From Fluviicoccus sp. (GTDB taxonomy: Bacteria; Pseudomonadota; Gammaproteobacteria; Pseudomonadales; Moraxellaceae), in assembly GCF_030646115.1 (NCBI RefSeq), contig NZ_JAUSMX010000009.1, forward strand, positions 372,001 through 436,000: DNA of 64,000 nt. The letters run 5' to 3'. The first letter of the stretch is position 1; each line of letters starts with the position of its first letter. The notes under the pieces were generated by a model. It made no database searches, was not told the DNA's origin, and saw only the letters and a list, made by a program, of their open reading frames with translations. This document shows positions 33,878 through 42,296 of this stretch, piece by piece. The position numbers and the translations under genes were made by a program.

Positions 33878-34180
33878 TTAACGACTTGACGGTTCGCTGA
33901 AGCAATACCCGCAACGAAGGCACTGGAAATTATCAAGGATGTGATCATCCACAAATTCGCCCAGCTTACTTCCAGTCGCACCGCCTGCGGCCCCTCCGAC
34001 TAGACCACCAAACAGCGCTCCAGCTATACCACCAACCAACGCACCGACAGGTCCTGCGGACATTCCAATGCTTACTCCACGGGCAGCTCCGGCAAAAGTA
34101 CCGAGTGTGCTACCTGCCTTTCGTCCGCGATTGTGAACGGTGACTTGCAGGCTCTGACAGTTGGGACAATTCAATGTCAT
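33878..34180 (-). CDS. Zinc-ribbon / glycine-zipper membrane-associated protein
   Basis: A 100-residue protein of unusual make-up. CPNC at residues 5-8 and CLRCGYC near residues 87-93 give two cysteine knuckles at opposite ends. Between them is a long Gly/Ala-rich stretch (about 22-72) with repeated small-x3-small spacing, typical of glycine-zipper membrane segments. If the ends fold together they would form one zinc ribbon with the zipper as a hairpin between. CAGGAG lies upstream of ATG 34180, and a 15-bp stem-loop precedes it. The function is unknown. Confidence 0.72.
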   Translation of the reverse strand: MTLNCPNCQSLQVTVHNRGRKAGSTLGTFAGAARGVSIGMSAGPVGALVGGIAGALFGGLVGGAAGGATGSKLGEFVDDHILDNFQCLRCGYCFSEPSSR

Positions 34181-34206
34181 GGGATTACTCCTGAATAGGG
34201 CATAGT

Positions 34207-34243
34207 GCCTTCCCTCTGCATCAGGGATATGCAGAGGGAAGGC
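34207..34243 (-). promoter_or_regulatory. Perfect 15-bp stem-loop upstream of the zinc-ribbon gene
   Basis: GCCTTCCCTCTGCAT pairs completely with ATGCAGAGGGAAGGC around a 7-base loop. It lies 27 bases before the gene start and has no T-run, so it is not an ordinary terminator. It may be an mRNA stability or attenuation element. Confidence 0.65.
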
Positions 34244-34530
34244 TGATAACTAAAAGGTAATGAGACGGGGCAGGGATTTGAGTTGAGCGTCTCTGGTAGG
34301 TGATATGTATCTGAAAGAAATTGGGATCGGGTTGCTCAACGCCTGTGATTCAACCTTATGTCCATATAGACCCTGTCGCAGTCAAAACTGTCCACTATAT
34401 TCGAAACGTTATAACATTTCGTTATGGGATTGTGTCTTTATTAGGAGTTAAAGCAGGCAAGTAAGGAAATAGGAATGAAAGTACTTTTGTGCTTAGAAAT
34501 GAAGCAAGAGCGTTATGTGGCAGTGAAATT

Positions 34531-34596
34531 AGTCCAATGCAGTCCAGCAGTGTCCAGTGCGAATGCTTGTTTTTTGAGGGGTCGTGTGAGGGGTCG
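34531..34596 (+). repeat. Right copy of the phased repeat module, probable integrase arm sites
   Basis: AGTCCA at 34531 and 34541 and TGTCCA at 34551 repeat every 10 bases. GAGGGGTCG follows at 34576 and 34588, 12 bases apart. The distance from the last GTCCA to the first GAGGGGTCG is 24 bases, exactly as in the left copy at 5080-5135, and both copies point the same way. Confidence 0.65.
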
Positions 34597-34652
34597 AAAC
34601 GGATTTTAGAGTGACTTACGCATCCATTGATGTTCGTAAGTCATTGATAAAT

Positions 34653-34699
34653 ATGGCGCGCCCGGCGGGATTCGAACCCACGACCCCTGCCTTCGGAGG
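34653..34699 (+). repeat. attR core inside the tRNA-Arg gene
   Basis: The 47-bp right copy of the attachment core, identical to 4937-4983. It forms the 3' part of the functional tRNA gene, so the tRNA was reconstituted at this end on integration. Confidence 0.93.
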
Positions 34700-34730
34700 G
34701 CAGTACTCTATCCAGCTGAGCTACGGGCGC
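34654..34730 (-). tRNA. tRNA-Arg (anticodon CCG)
   Basis: A 77-base tRNA with an encoded CCA. The acceptor stem GCGCCCG / CGGGCGC, D arm, anticodon stem CTGCC / GGCAG with loop CTCCGAA (anticodon CCG), a short variable loop and the T arm with TTCGAAT all fold. It reads CGG arginine codons. Its 3' half is the island integration target. Confidence 0.96.
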
Positions 34731-34840
34731 ATGTGCAGGGGCGCAATCATACCCGTACAGCCTGCTGTAGTCTATGCCTTTTCCCAGTTAATGGACGTTC
34801 AGCTTTGTCCTCATCGCATTTGCGGTTATACTCCTTCGCC

Positions 34841-35287
34841 ATGAAGAATCAACCTGCTCCGTCGAGGCGTTCCGTGAAGAAATTTGCTCTGCTTGCTTTA
34901 TTGGGTCTGGGATTTGTGTCGCCGGTCATGGCGGCCCAAGATGAAGGTGATGTCATCGGCCGCATCAAGTTGGTCGGTGATGTATGTGTACAGGGCAAGC
35001 CTTGCTCCGTGAAAGTACCGGTTGCCGCTGCGGCTGCTCCTGTGCCGGGCGGTGCTCCCCGCTCTGGCGAACAAGTCTATACCGCCGTCTGCGCCGGTTG
35101 CCATGGCGCCGGAGTCATGGGCGCGCCCAAGATGGGCTCATCCGATTGGGCTCCACGGCTTGGACAAGGTAAGCCAACCCTTTACCAGCACGCCTTGAAC
35201 GGTATCCGTTCGATGCCCGCCCGAGGCGGGTGCGCTGCCTGCTCGGATGACGAAATCAAGAGTGCCGTGGATTACATGGCCAAGTAA
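34841..35287 (+). CDS. Cytochrome c5 family protein
   Basis: A 148-residue exported c-type cytochrome. A signal peptide ends VSPVMAA; the haem site is CAGCH ([13 protein letters not shown]), with the distal methionine probably in RSMPARGG, and a C-terminal CAAC pair typical of cytochrome c5. It carries electrons in the periplasm or on the membrane. ATG 34841 starts the signal peptide; extending upstream would run into the tRNA region. A strong terminator follows at 35301. Confidence 0.9.
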   Translation: MKNQPAPSRRSVKKFALLALLGLGFVSPVMAAQDEGDVIGRIKLVGDVCVQGKPCSVKVPVAAAAAPVPGGAPRSGEQVYTAVCAGCHGAGVMGAPKMGSSDWAPRLGQGKPTLYQHALNGIRSMPARGGCAACSDDEIKSAVDYMAK

Positions 35288-35300
35288 GCTTCTTGTAATA

Positions 35301-35330
35301 AAAGAACCCGCCTCGGCGGGTTCTTTTATT
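35301..35330 (+). terminator. Terminator after the cytochrome c5 gene
   Basis: AAAGAACCCGCC / GGCGGGTTCTTT, 12-bp stem with a 2-base central gap, then TTATTT. It is nearly symmetric and may also end the convergent DUF2788 transcript. Confidence 0.88.
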
Positions 35331-35344
35331 TAAGCTTCAGCAAT

Positions 35345-35545
35345 TTATTTCTCGATGACAAACTGCAACACAATCTTGATCATATAGCCCAAAAAACCAA
35401 CCCCGAGGGCGATAAACAAGGCAAAAGTACCCAATTTGCCGGCATTCGACTTCTTGGCCAGGTCCCAGATAATAAACAGCAGGAACAGGATAAATCCCGG
35501 AACCAACAGGTTCATCCCCAATTGGGTCAGCATCTCATCAGTCAT
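35345..35545 (-). CDS. DUF2788 family small membrane protein
   Basis: A 66-residue protein with two hydrophobic helices (about 13-28 and 40-62) separated by a basic loop DLAKKSNAGKLGT, matching DUF2788. The function is unknown. GGAG precedes ATG 35545, and the gene follows rep by 12 bases, so it is probably in the rep transcript. Confidence 0.82.
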   Translation of the reverse strand: MTDEMLTQLGMNLLVPGFILFLLFIIWDLAKKSNAGKLGTFALFIALGVGFLGYMIKIVLQFVIEK

Positions 35546-35557
35546 GACGGTCTCCGG

Positions 35558-37585
35558 TTACTTGAGCAGGGCTCTCAGGTTGGCAAGGTGGGCGGCTCCG
35601 ATACGCTGTTTTTCCTGAGGCGAACGGGTGCTGGTTTTGCCAATCCACTCTATTTCTTCGTGTGGCAACTCGTCCAGGAAGCGGCTGGGCATGGTGGAAC
35701 GGAAATCACCGCCCGATTTCCGGCGTTCAGCGAGGGTCAGGGTCAGGGTTTGCTTGGCGCGGGTGATGCCGACATACATCAAGCGGCGCTCTTCCTCTAC
35801 AGTGTCGGCATCAATACTGTTGCGGTGCGGCAACAGGTCCTCTTCCAGACCAATGATATAGACATGAGGGTATTCCAGCCCCTTGGAGGCATGCAGCGTC
35901 AACAACTGCACGCGGTCACTGTCATCTTCCTCGGCCTGCTGGTCCAGCAGGTCAATCAAGACCAGCTTGCGAATAATGGCTTCAATATTCTTGTCGTCTT
36001 CAGTTTCGGCCTTGTTGATCATGCCCTGAATGGAGTTCAGCAGGAAGTTGATGTTTTCCAGCCGCGCCTCGGCCCCTTGCGGTGTGGGGGCTTGCTCGCG
36101 GATGTAGTCTTCAAAATCAATGTCATTGAGCAGCCTGCGGATCAGCGGTACTGGCTCGGTGGACTCCAGAATCTCACGGGTATGGTGTTCCAGCCATTGT
36201 GCAAACTCCTGCAATGTCACCAATGCCTTCTTCTGGCCCAAGGCTTCTGCCAGCCCGAACTCTTGGCACGCGGTCAGCAGCGAAACTCCGCGCTGCTGGG
36301 CGTAGCTGGCCAGCTTTTCCAGCGTGGCGGGGCCAATGGCGCGCTTCGGGGTGTTGATGATGCGCAGGAAGGCGCTGTCGTCAGACGGGTTGATGATCAA
36401 CCGCATGTACGACATCACGTCCTTGATTTCCGCCCGTGAATAGAAGGACGTGCCGCCGGAAATCTTGTAGGGGATCTGCAGTTCACGGAGCTGGGTTTCA
36501 ATCGCCTTGGCCTGGAAGTTGCCGCGATAAAGAATGGCGTAGTCCTTCCATGTGCGGCTGTTAATCAACTTGTGGTGAATCAGGTCGTTGGCAACGCGTT
36601 CGGCTTCGTCACGGTCGGTGGGGCAGGTGATGATGCGGATGCGGTCACCCAACCCGTGCTGACTCCAGAGTTTTTTCTCGAAGACGTGCGGGTTATTGCC
36701 GATCACCGAGTTGGCGGCGGTCAGGATGCGCGCCATGGAACGGTAATTCTGTTCTAGCTTTACCACCTTCAGATTCGGGTAGTCATGTGTCAGCTGGATC
36801 ATGTTTTCGGGCTTGGCGCCACGCCAGGCGTAGATACTCTGGTCGTCGTCGCCCACGGCGGTAAAGCGGGCGCGGGTGCCGACCAGCAGTTTCACCAACA
36901 GATACTGGGCGGTGTTGGTGTCCTGATATTCGTCCACCAGCAGGTAATGCACGCGCTCCTGCCATTTTTCGCGGATGACCTGGTTTTCCTGCAACAAGCG
37001 CGTGGGAATGGAGATCAAGTCGTCAAAATCGACGGCGTTATAGGCGCGCAGATGTCGTTGGTAGCCTTCATAGATTTGGGCGGCAATCAGTTCTTCATTG
37101 GTGGTCGCCACGCTGACCGCCTGAACAGGCTGGATCAGGTCGTTTTTCCAGTCAGAAATCTTCTTGCTGATGAATTTCAGCGCTTCCTTGCGTTCGGCGG
37201 CCGGGCTGTTTTCCTTGTGCAGTAAATCGGCCAGCAGGCGTTGAGCGTCGTCAGCATCCAGGATCGAAAAATTGTTCTTGAGTCCGGCAGCTTCCAATTC
37301 GTGCCGGATCATGGTCAGGCCGAGCGTGTGGAAGGTGGAGACGCTGATGCCTTGCGCCGCCTTGCCGTGCAGCAGCTTGCCGACCCGTTCTTTCATTTCC
37401 CGCGCCGCCTTATTGGTGAAGGTCACCGCAAAGATCCGGTGCGGTTTGATCCCGCATTCCTCAATCAGATAGGCAATCTTGCGCGTAATCACGGACGTCT
37501 TGCCCGAGCCGGCGCCCGCCAACACCAGCAGCGGGCCGTCAATGTATTTCATTGCTTCGAGTTGGCGTGGATTGAGATTGCTCAT
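35558..37585 (-). CDS. rep: ATP-dependent DNA helicase Rep
   Basis: A 675-residue SF1A helicase, the same length class as E. coli Rep (673). It begins LNPRQLEAMKYIDGPLLVLA with Walker A GAGSGKTSV; VDEYQDTN is motif II, GDDDQSIYAWRGA motif III, QNYRS motif IV, LLTLHASKGLEYPHVY motif V and VGITRAKQTL motif VI. Rep clears protein roadblocks ahead of replication forks and restarts replication. Confidence 0.95.
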   Translation of the reverse strand: MSNLNPRQLEAMKYIDGPLLVLAGAGSGKTSVITRKIAYLIEECGIKPHRIFAVTFTNKAAREMKERVGKLLHGKAAQGISVSTFHTLGLTMIRHELEAAGLKNNFSILDADDAQRLLADLLHKENSPAAERKEALKFISKKISDWKNDLIQPVQAVSVATTNEELIAAQIYEGYQRHLRAYNAVDFDDLISIPTRLLQENQVIREKWQERVHYLLVDEYQDTNTAQYLLVKLLVGTRARFTAVGDDDQSIYAWRGAKPENMIQLTHDYPNLKVVKLEQNYRSMARILTAANSVIGNNPHVFEKKLWSQHGLGDRIRIITCPTDRDEAERVANDLIHHKLINSRTWKDYAILYRGNFQAKAIETQLRELQIPYKISGGTSFYSRAEIKDVMSYMRLIINPSDDSAFLRIINTPKRAIGPATLEKLASYAQQRGVSLLTACQEFGLAEALGQKKALVTLQEFAQWLEHHTREILESTEPVPLIRRLLNDIDFEDYIREQAPTPQGAEARLENINFLLNSIQGMINKAETEDDKNIEAIIRKLVLIDLLDQQAEEDDSDRVQLLTLHASKGLEYPHVYIIGLEEDLLPHRNSIDADTVEEERRLMYVGITRAKQTLTLTLAERRKSGGDFRSTMPSRFLDELPHEEIEWIGKTSTRSPQEKQRIGAAHLANLRALLK

Positions 37586-37726
37586 GGGGTACCGGCAGGA
37601 AATAGGGGGTGTTTCAGGAAGGAGGCGATTGTACGGCGAAGGGGGAGGGGAAACAATTGGCCAATGGGACGCGGGTGACGGGTTGTTAGGAAGGGAAGTG
37701 GGGCGAATCCGTTCGCCCCGGAAATC

Positions 37727-38572
37727 TCAGCGCTTGCCCAAACGTTCGAGAAGCTTGGTGCCGACGCTCATTACTGAGTCGTAGTGATTGGGAAGTACGC
37801 GCTGCATCAGGTCCAGGACCTTGGCGTCCGGGCCAATCAACAACCGCTTGGTGTTCTTCTCGACGGCGCGGACGATCTGGCGGGCGGCTTCTTCGGCCGT
37901 AGTTCCGGCCATCTTGTCGAAGTCGGCCGCCATCTTGCCCAGGCTGACCTGTTTGCCGTTCATGTCTTCTTCAATGCGGCCGTTACGCACGATGTTGGTC
38001 TTGATGCCGCCCGGATGCACGCACGTGACGTGGATGTACGGGTGGCTGACCTTCAGTTCCTGACGCAGGGCTTCGGTAAAGCCTTTAACGGCAAATTTGC
38101 TGGAGTTGTAGGCTGACTGGCTGGGCACGCCAATGATGCCGAAGATGCTGGAAATATTGACGATATGGCCGTCTTTCTGCGCCTTGAGATGCGGCAGGAA
38201 GGCCTCGGTGCCGTTGACGACGCCGTAGAAGTTGATGTTCATCACCCACTCGAAATCGCTGCGCTTCATGTGGTCAACGGTTTGCGCCAGCGCAACGCCG
38301 GCATTGTTGATAATGACATGGGCCTTGCCCAGAACACGTTCAACATTATCGGCAAAGGTTTGCACGGCTTTGCGGTCGGAGACATCGACGGTGGCGCTAT
38401 AAACCTTGACGCCATGCGCACCGGCGATTTCAACGGTCTTTTGCAGATTGTCGGCGCTGACATCGCACAGGGCGAGTTGCGAACCTTGAGCGGCCAGTTG
38501 CAGGGCCAGGGCGCGGCCAATGCCGGAACCGGCACCGGTGATGACGACGACTTTGCCTTCGAGTGAACGCAT
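37727..38572 (-). CDS. Short-chain dehydrogenase/reductase
   Basis: A 281-residue classical SDR. The NAD(P)-binding motif TGAGSGIGRA (about 13-22), NNAG, ISSIFG and the catalytic YNSSK (about 158-162) are present. The C-terminal PDAKVLDLMQRVLPNHYD is like the SDR group near acyl or lipid metabolism. The substrate is unknown. It stands alone between rep and a repeat element. Confidence 0.88.
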   Translation of the reverse strand: MRSLEGKVVVITGAGSGIGRALALQLAAQGSQLALCDVSADNLQKTVEIAGAHGVKVYSATVDVSDRKAVQTFADNVERVLGKAHVIINNAGVALAQTVDHMKRSDFEWVMNINFYGVVNGTEAFLPHLKAQKDGHIVNISSIFGIIGVPSQSAYNSSKFAVKGFTEALRQELKVSHPYIHVTCVHPGGIKTNIVRNGRIEEDMNGKQVSLGKMAADFDKMAGTTAEEAARQIVRAVEKNTKRLLIGPDAKVLDLMQRVLPNHYDSVMSVGTKLLERLGKR

Positions 38573-38693
38573 GGGAATATCCTCGGATATTTATGGTTAT
38601 GAGGGGTTTGGACTATCGTCCAACTTATCGCTAATGGCGCGGGATGGCAAGGGTCATTAAAGGACGAAGGAGTGGTCGTTTCAGGCCATGCCC

Positions 38694-38770
38694 TGTAGGT
38701 CGGGTTTCAACCCGACAACAGCCTTCGATATTTGATAGGAGAGTATTGTCGGGCTGAAGACCGACCTACT
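38694..38770. repeat. REP-like inverted repeat element
   Basis: GTAGGTCGGGTTTCAACCCGACA and its inverted, slightly altered copy lie at the two ends of a 77-base unit, each end itself forming a hairpin around GTCGGG / CCCGAC. This is the look of mobile REP/BIME-type sequences. Its right end reaches into the fluC gene and supplies the TAG stop codon. Confidence 0.72.
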
Positions 38771-39143
38771 TCAAGGCGCTGACCGTAGCCATACCCAATA
38801 CAGTCATCATCAGCGACCCGCCGACATGAAGCCCGATCGCCAAAGCCATTGCGCCGAAGCGTTCAGCCTGCAGCAAACTGACCACTTCCGCCGAAAAAGT
38901 TGAAAACGTCGTCAATCCACCCAGAAAACCGGTGATAACCAAGAGACGCCAAACCGGCGACAAATCAGTCAGCAACGCGAACACCGCCACCGCCACCCCA
39001 ATCAAATAACCGCCAATCAGGTTGGCCGCCAGCGTTCCCAGAGGAACAGATGGCGTCAGTGCATTCAGCCACAGACCCAGCTGCCAACGGCATATGGCCC
39101 CCAGTGCTGCACCGCTGCCAATGGCAATCAGTTGATAAAACAT
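38766..39143 (-). CDS. fluC: Fluoride exporter FluC (CrcB)
   Basis: A 125-residue, four-helix inner-membrane fluoride channel. [32 protein letters not shown] and [13 protein letters not shown] are the family motifs that line the pore. Its stop codon lies in the REP-like repeat, so the C-terminus ends VSALK. It is divergent from gcvT with an 83-bp gap; no fluoride riboswitch was recognised. Confidence 0.93.
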   Translation of the reverse strand: MFYQLIAIGSGAALGAICRWQLGLWLNALTPSVPLGTLAANLIGGYLIGVAVAVFALLTDLSPVWRLLVITGFLGGLTTFSTFSAEVVSLLQAERFGAMALAIGLHVGGSLMMTVLGMATVSALK

Positions 39144-39226
39144 GGAAAACCCTGTTTGTTCATCGCCTGCCGGTAGTCTGGATTGGCCTGAGCATGTAAA
39201 ATGCAGGCCGCATTTCCGGAGGCGTT

Positions 39227-40315
39227 ATGGGACTCAAGACCGCACTTTATCACGAACATTTGGCCCTGAACGCCCGCATGGTGGATTTTGGCGGCTGGGA
39301 CATGCCTGTTCAATACACCTCGGTGCTGACCGAACATCACGCCGTGCGCCGCGAGGCCGGCATGTTCGATGTTTCGCACATGACCTTTGTCGATGTCACC
39401 GGCCCCGATGCCAAAGCCTACCTGCAAAAGCTGCTGGCCAATGATGTCGCCCGTCTGAACTTGCCCGGCAAGGCGCTCTATTCCGCCATGCTAAACCCGC
39501 AAGGCGGGGTGATTGATGACCTGATTGTCTACGCCCCGACCGAGGCCAGCCCGGACCTGTGGCGCGTCATCGTCAACTGCGGCACCCATGACAAGGACCT
39601 GGCCTGGATGCAGGCTCAGGCCGCCAGCTTCCGCGTGTCCATTGCCGAGCGCACCGATCTGGCCATGATTGCGGTGCAAGGTCCCAAGGCCATAGCAATC
39701 GTTGGTCAGGTGCTGGGTGCTGAAGCCGACGCGTTGATTGCCGGGCTCAAGGTTTTCCAGGGCAAGGAATTCCGCAACGACTGGTTCATCGCCCGCACCG
39801 GCTATACAGGGGAAGCAGGTGTGGAGATGCTGGTGCCCGAGGCGGAAATCGCCGGGTTCTGGCAGCAACTGCTGGCCGCCGGGGTGGTCGCTTGCGGGCT
39901 GGGTGCTCGTGATACCTTGCGTCTGGAAGCCGGGATGAACCTTTACGGTCATGAGATGGACGACAACGTGTCGCCTCTGGTGGCCAACATGGCGTGGACC
40001 ATTGCCTGGGGTCACGATTTCATCGGCAAGGAACCCATTCTGGCCGAGAAGAACGCCGGTGTCTGCCAACAACTCGTTGGCCTGATTTTGCAAGACAAGG
40101 GTGTGTTGCGCGCCGAACAGAAAGTCATTGTGGAAGGAGTCGGGGAGGGCGTCACCACCTCCGGAACCTTCTCGCCAACCCTGGATAAGTCGATCGCGCT
40201 GGCCCGTGTGCCTGCCGGTGATTTTACGCAGGTGCAGGTGGAAATTCGCGGCAGGAAGCTGGCTGCTATCGTCGTCAAACCGCCCTTTGTCCGTAACGGC
40301 AAGGCGCTGGTTTAA
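39227..40315 (+). CDS. gcvT: Glycine cleavage system T protein (aminomethyltransferase)
   Basis: A 362-residue protein (E. coli 364). It moves the methylene group from the aminomethyl-lipoyl H protein to tetrahydrofolate, releasing ammonia. MVDFGGWDMPVQY, FDVSHMTFVDV, the catalytic region FIARTGYTGEAGVEM and ARDTLRLEAGMNLYGHEMD are diagnostic. GGAGG stands 5 bases before the ATG. It leads the gcvT-gcvH-gcvPA-gcvPB operon. Confidence 0.95.
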   Translation: MGLKTALYHEHLALNARMVDFGGWDMPVQYTSVLTEHHAVRREAGMFDVSHMTFVDVTGPDAKAYLQKLLANDVARLNLPGKALYSAMLNPQGGVIDDLIVYAPTEASPDLWRVIVNCGTHDKDLAWMQAQAASFRVSIAERTDLAMIAVQGPKAIAIVGQVLGAEADALIAGLKVFQGKEFRNDWFIARTGYTGEAGVEMLVPEAEIAGFWQQLLAAGVVACGLGARDTLRLEAGMNLYGHEMDDNVSPLVANMAWTIAWGHDFIGKEPILAEKNAGVCQQLVGLILQDKGVLRAEQKVIVEGVGEGVTTSGTFSPTLDKSIALARVPAGDFTQVQVEIRGRKLAAIVVKPPFVRNGKALV

Positions 40316-40369
40316 GTTTTCATTATCGGGGCGCACCGGCCAGTGCGTCCGAATTCAAGCGAGAAAATC

Positions 40370-40759
40370 ATGAGCAATACTCCCAGTGAATTGAAGTACG
40401 CCAGCAGCCACGAGTGGGCCCGTCTGGACGGCGATGTCGTGACCGTCGGTATTACCGACCATGCCCAGGAAGCCTTGGGTGATCTGGTGTACGTGGAATT
40501 GCCGGAAGTCGGCGATACCGTTTCTGCGGGTGATGAAGCCGGTGTGGTCGAGTCCGTCAAGGCCGCTTCCGACATCTATGCGCCGGTGTCGGGCGAAGTT
40601 ATCGCTGTGAATGACGCACTGGGCGATACCCCGGAAATCATCAATACCGATCCCTATAACGAAGGCTGGATCTACAAGATCCGTATCTCCGACGTTTCCG
40701 AACTGGATAACATGATGTCCGGTGACGAGTACGATGCCCAGGTAGCCGCTGAGCATTAA
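40370..40759 (+). CDS. gcvH: Glycine cleavage system H protein
   Basis: A 129-residue lipoyl carrier. The lipoylation lysine lies in [19 protein letters not shown] (residue about 65), and the C-terminus has [16 protein letters not shown] 40370 gives the standard length; the frame upstream has no ribosome site. It shuttles the aminomethyl group between the P, T and L proteins. Confidence 0.95.
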   Translation: MSNTPSELKYASSHEWARLDGDVVTVGITDHAQEALGDLVYVELPEVGDTVSAGDEAGVVESVKAASDIYAPVSGEVIAVNDALGDTPEIINTDPYNEGWIYKIRISDVSELDNMMSGDEYDAQVAAEH

Positions 40760-40769
40760 TTCGCTTTAA

Positions 40770-40890
40770 CCCCCTCTCCCCATGTGGGAGAGGGCCGGGG
40801 AGAGGGGTGCGGAAAGCCGCTTGAACATGCCGCATGTTTGAGCCCCCGCTGTATCCCTCTCCCTAACCCTTCCCCACACGGGGGGAGGGG
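40770..40890. repeat. CCCTCTCCC-type repeat between gcvH and gcvPA
   Basis: About 120 bases with GGGAGAGGG / CCCTCTCCC motifs at both ends in opposite orientations, a central AACATGC-C-GCATGTT dyad and no coding signal. It is typical of dispersed repeats in GC-rich proteobacteria. It could fold in the gcv mRNA and thin downstream expression. Confidence 0.6.
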
Positions 40891-40924
40891 ATTTCAGATT
40901 CCCCCAGCTTATACGAGCCTGTCC

Positions 40925-42292
40925 ATGCCCTTCATTCCCCATACCGATGCCGATGTGAGCGCCATGCTCCAGTCCATCGGCGCCAGTCGACTGGATGACC
41001 TCTTTGACGAGATTCCGGCCCACCTGCGCTGCCAGCCCCTGAACGCCATTCCTGATGGCCTGAGCGAAATGGATGCGCTGCGACGGATGACGGATCGCAG
41101 CAACCAGGACGCCGGGGCGCTGTGCTTCCTGGGCGCTGGCGCGTATGAGCACCATATTCCCGCCGCCGTCTGGGAAGTGGTGGGGCGCGGTGAGTTCATG
41201 ACCGCCTACACGCCGTATCAGGCGGAAGCCTCGCAGGGCACCTTGCAGGTGATCTACGAATTCCAGAGCATGATGGCGCACCTGACCGGCATGGACGTCA
41301 GCAACGCTTCGGTCTATGACGGTGCATCCGGTCTGGCCGAGGCGGCGCTGATGGCGGTCCGCGCCCACCGCAAGTCGAAGAGTCGTCGCATCCTGATGCC
41401 GCGCACCGTGTCGCCGCTGTATCGTGAAGCGGTGAAGGCCATTGTCGAGATGCAGGGCATTGAGTTGGTCGAGCTGGACTATGACAGCAAGGAAGGCAAG
41501 ATCGACCCCGCCAGCCTGCAAGCCTATGAAGGCCAGGACTTCACCGCACTGGTTATTCCCTTCCCCAACTTCTTTGGTGTGCTGGAAGATGTGGACGCGC
41601 TGACGCGCTGGGCGGAAGCCAACAAGGTGCTGACCATTGCCGTGGTCAACCCGATGGCGTTGTCCATCCTGACCCCGCCGGGTGAATGGGGCGAGAACGG
41701 TGCGGATATCGTGGTCGGTGAAGGCCAACCCTTCGGTATTCCGCTGTCGTCAGGCGGTCCGTATGTTGGTTTCCTCTGCTGCAAGCAGGAGCATGTGCGC
41801 CAGATGCCGGGACGCATCATCGGCCGTACCGTTGATCTGGAAGGCAAGCCCGGTTTCGTGCTGACGCTGCAGGCTCGCGAGCAGCACATCCGTCGCGCCA
41901 AGGCGACCTCGAACATCTGCACCAACCAGGGTCTGGCGATGACCGCCGCCACCATCTATCTCAGCCTGATGGGCTCCGAAGGTATCGAGCGCGTGGCGCT
42001 GGCCAGCCACAACAACCTGCAGGCGCTGGCGCAGCACGCGACCGGCGTGGCCGGTGTCGGCCGTCCCTTCACCGGGGCGACCTTCCATGAAAGCGTGCTG
42101 ACCCTGCCCAAGCCCGCCGCCGGTGTACTGGCGGCGATGGCCGATCTGGGCGTGCTGGGCGGTCTGGACCTGTCGCCGTACTACCCGGAGCTGGGCAACG
42201 CCCTGCTGGTGTGCGCCACCGAAACCAAGAACGCCGCTGACCTGCAGAAGTACGTGCAGGTTCTCGAAACAGCCCTGGCCCGTGCGGAGTAA
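40925..42292 (+). CDS. gcvPA: Glycine dehydrogenase subunit 1 (P protein alpha)
   Basis: A 455-residue N-terminal half of the PLP-dependent glycine decarboxylase. [30 protein letters not shown] and [12 protein letters not shown] are typical. The subunit pairs with gcvPB, which carries PLP. Many Gammaproteobacteria instead have one fused GcvP of about 950 residues. ATG 40925 matches the family start; the frame before it crosses the repeat. Confidence 0.94.
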   Translation: MPFIPHTDADVSAMLQSIGASRLDDLFDEIPAHLRCQPLNAIPDGLSEMDALRRMTDRSNQDAGALCFLGAGAYEHHIPAAVWEVVGRGEFMTAYTPYQAEASQGTLQVIYEFQSMMAHLTGMDVSNASVYDGASGLAEAALMAVRAHRKSKSRRILMPRTVSPLYREAVKAIVEMQGIELVELDYDSKEGKIDPASLQAYEGQDFTALVIPFPNFFGVLEDVDALTRWAEANKVLTIAVVNPMALSILTPPGEWGENGADIVVGEGQPFGIPLSSGGPYVGFLCCKQEHVRQMPGRIIGRTVDLEGKPGFVLTLQAREQHIRRAKATSNICTNQGLAMTAATIYLSLMGSEGIERVALASHNNLQALAQHATGVAGVGRPFTGATFHESVLTLPKPAAGVLAAMADLGVLGGLDLSPYYPELGNALLVCATETKNAADLQKYVQVLETALARAE

Positions 42293-42296
42293 GACC

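Larger units (their letters stand above)
34181..34653. other. Gene-free right end of the island
   Basis: About 470 bases without a credible gene. It holds the long stem-loop at 34207-34243 in the leader of the zinc-ribbon gene, an AT-rich stretch with no recognisable sites (about 34250-34520), and the phased repeat module at 34531-34596, then 56 bases to the attachment core. Confidence 0.7.

Noticed and set aside
34611-34844. Plus-strand frame across the tRNA-Arg gene
   Set aside because: It runs antisense through the tRNA and into the cytochrome c5 leader; no ribosome site and no family.
39491-40336. Long minus-strand frame opposite gcvT
   Set aside because: It shadows a clearly conserved gene; its composition is a by-product of GC-rich codon use. 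The same holds for the long frames opposite gcvPB, rlmI, ilvA and dnaB.
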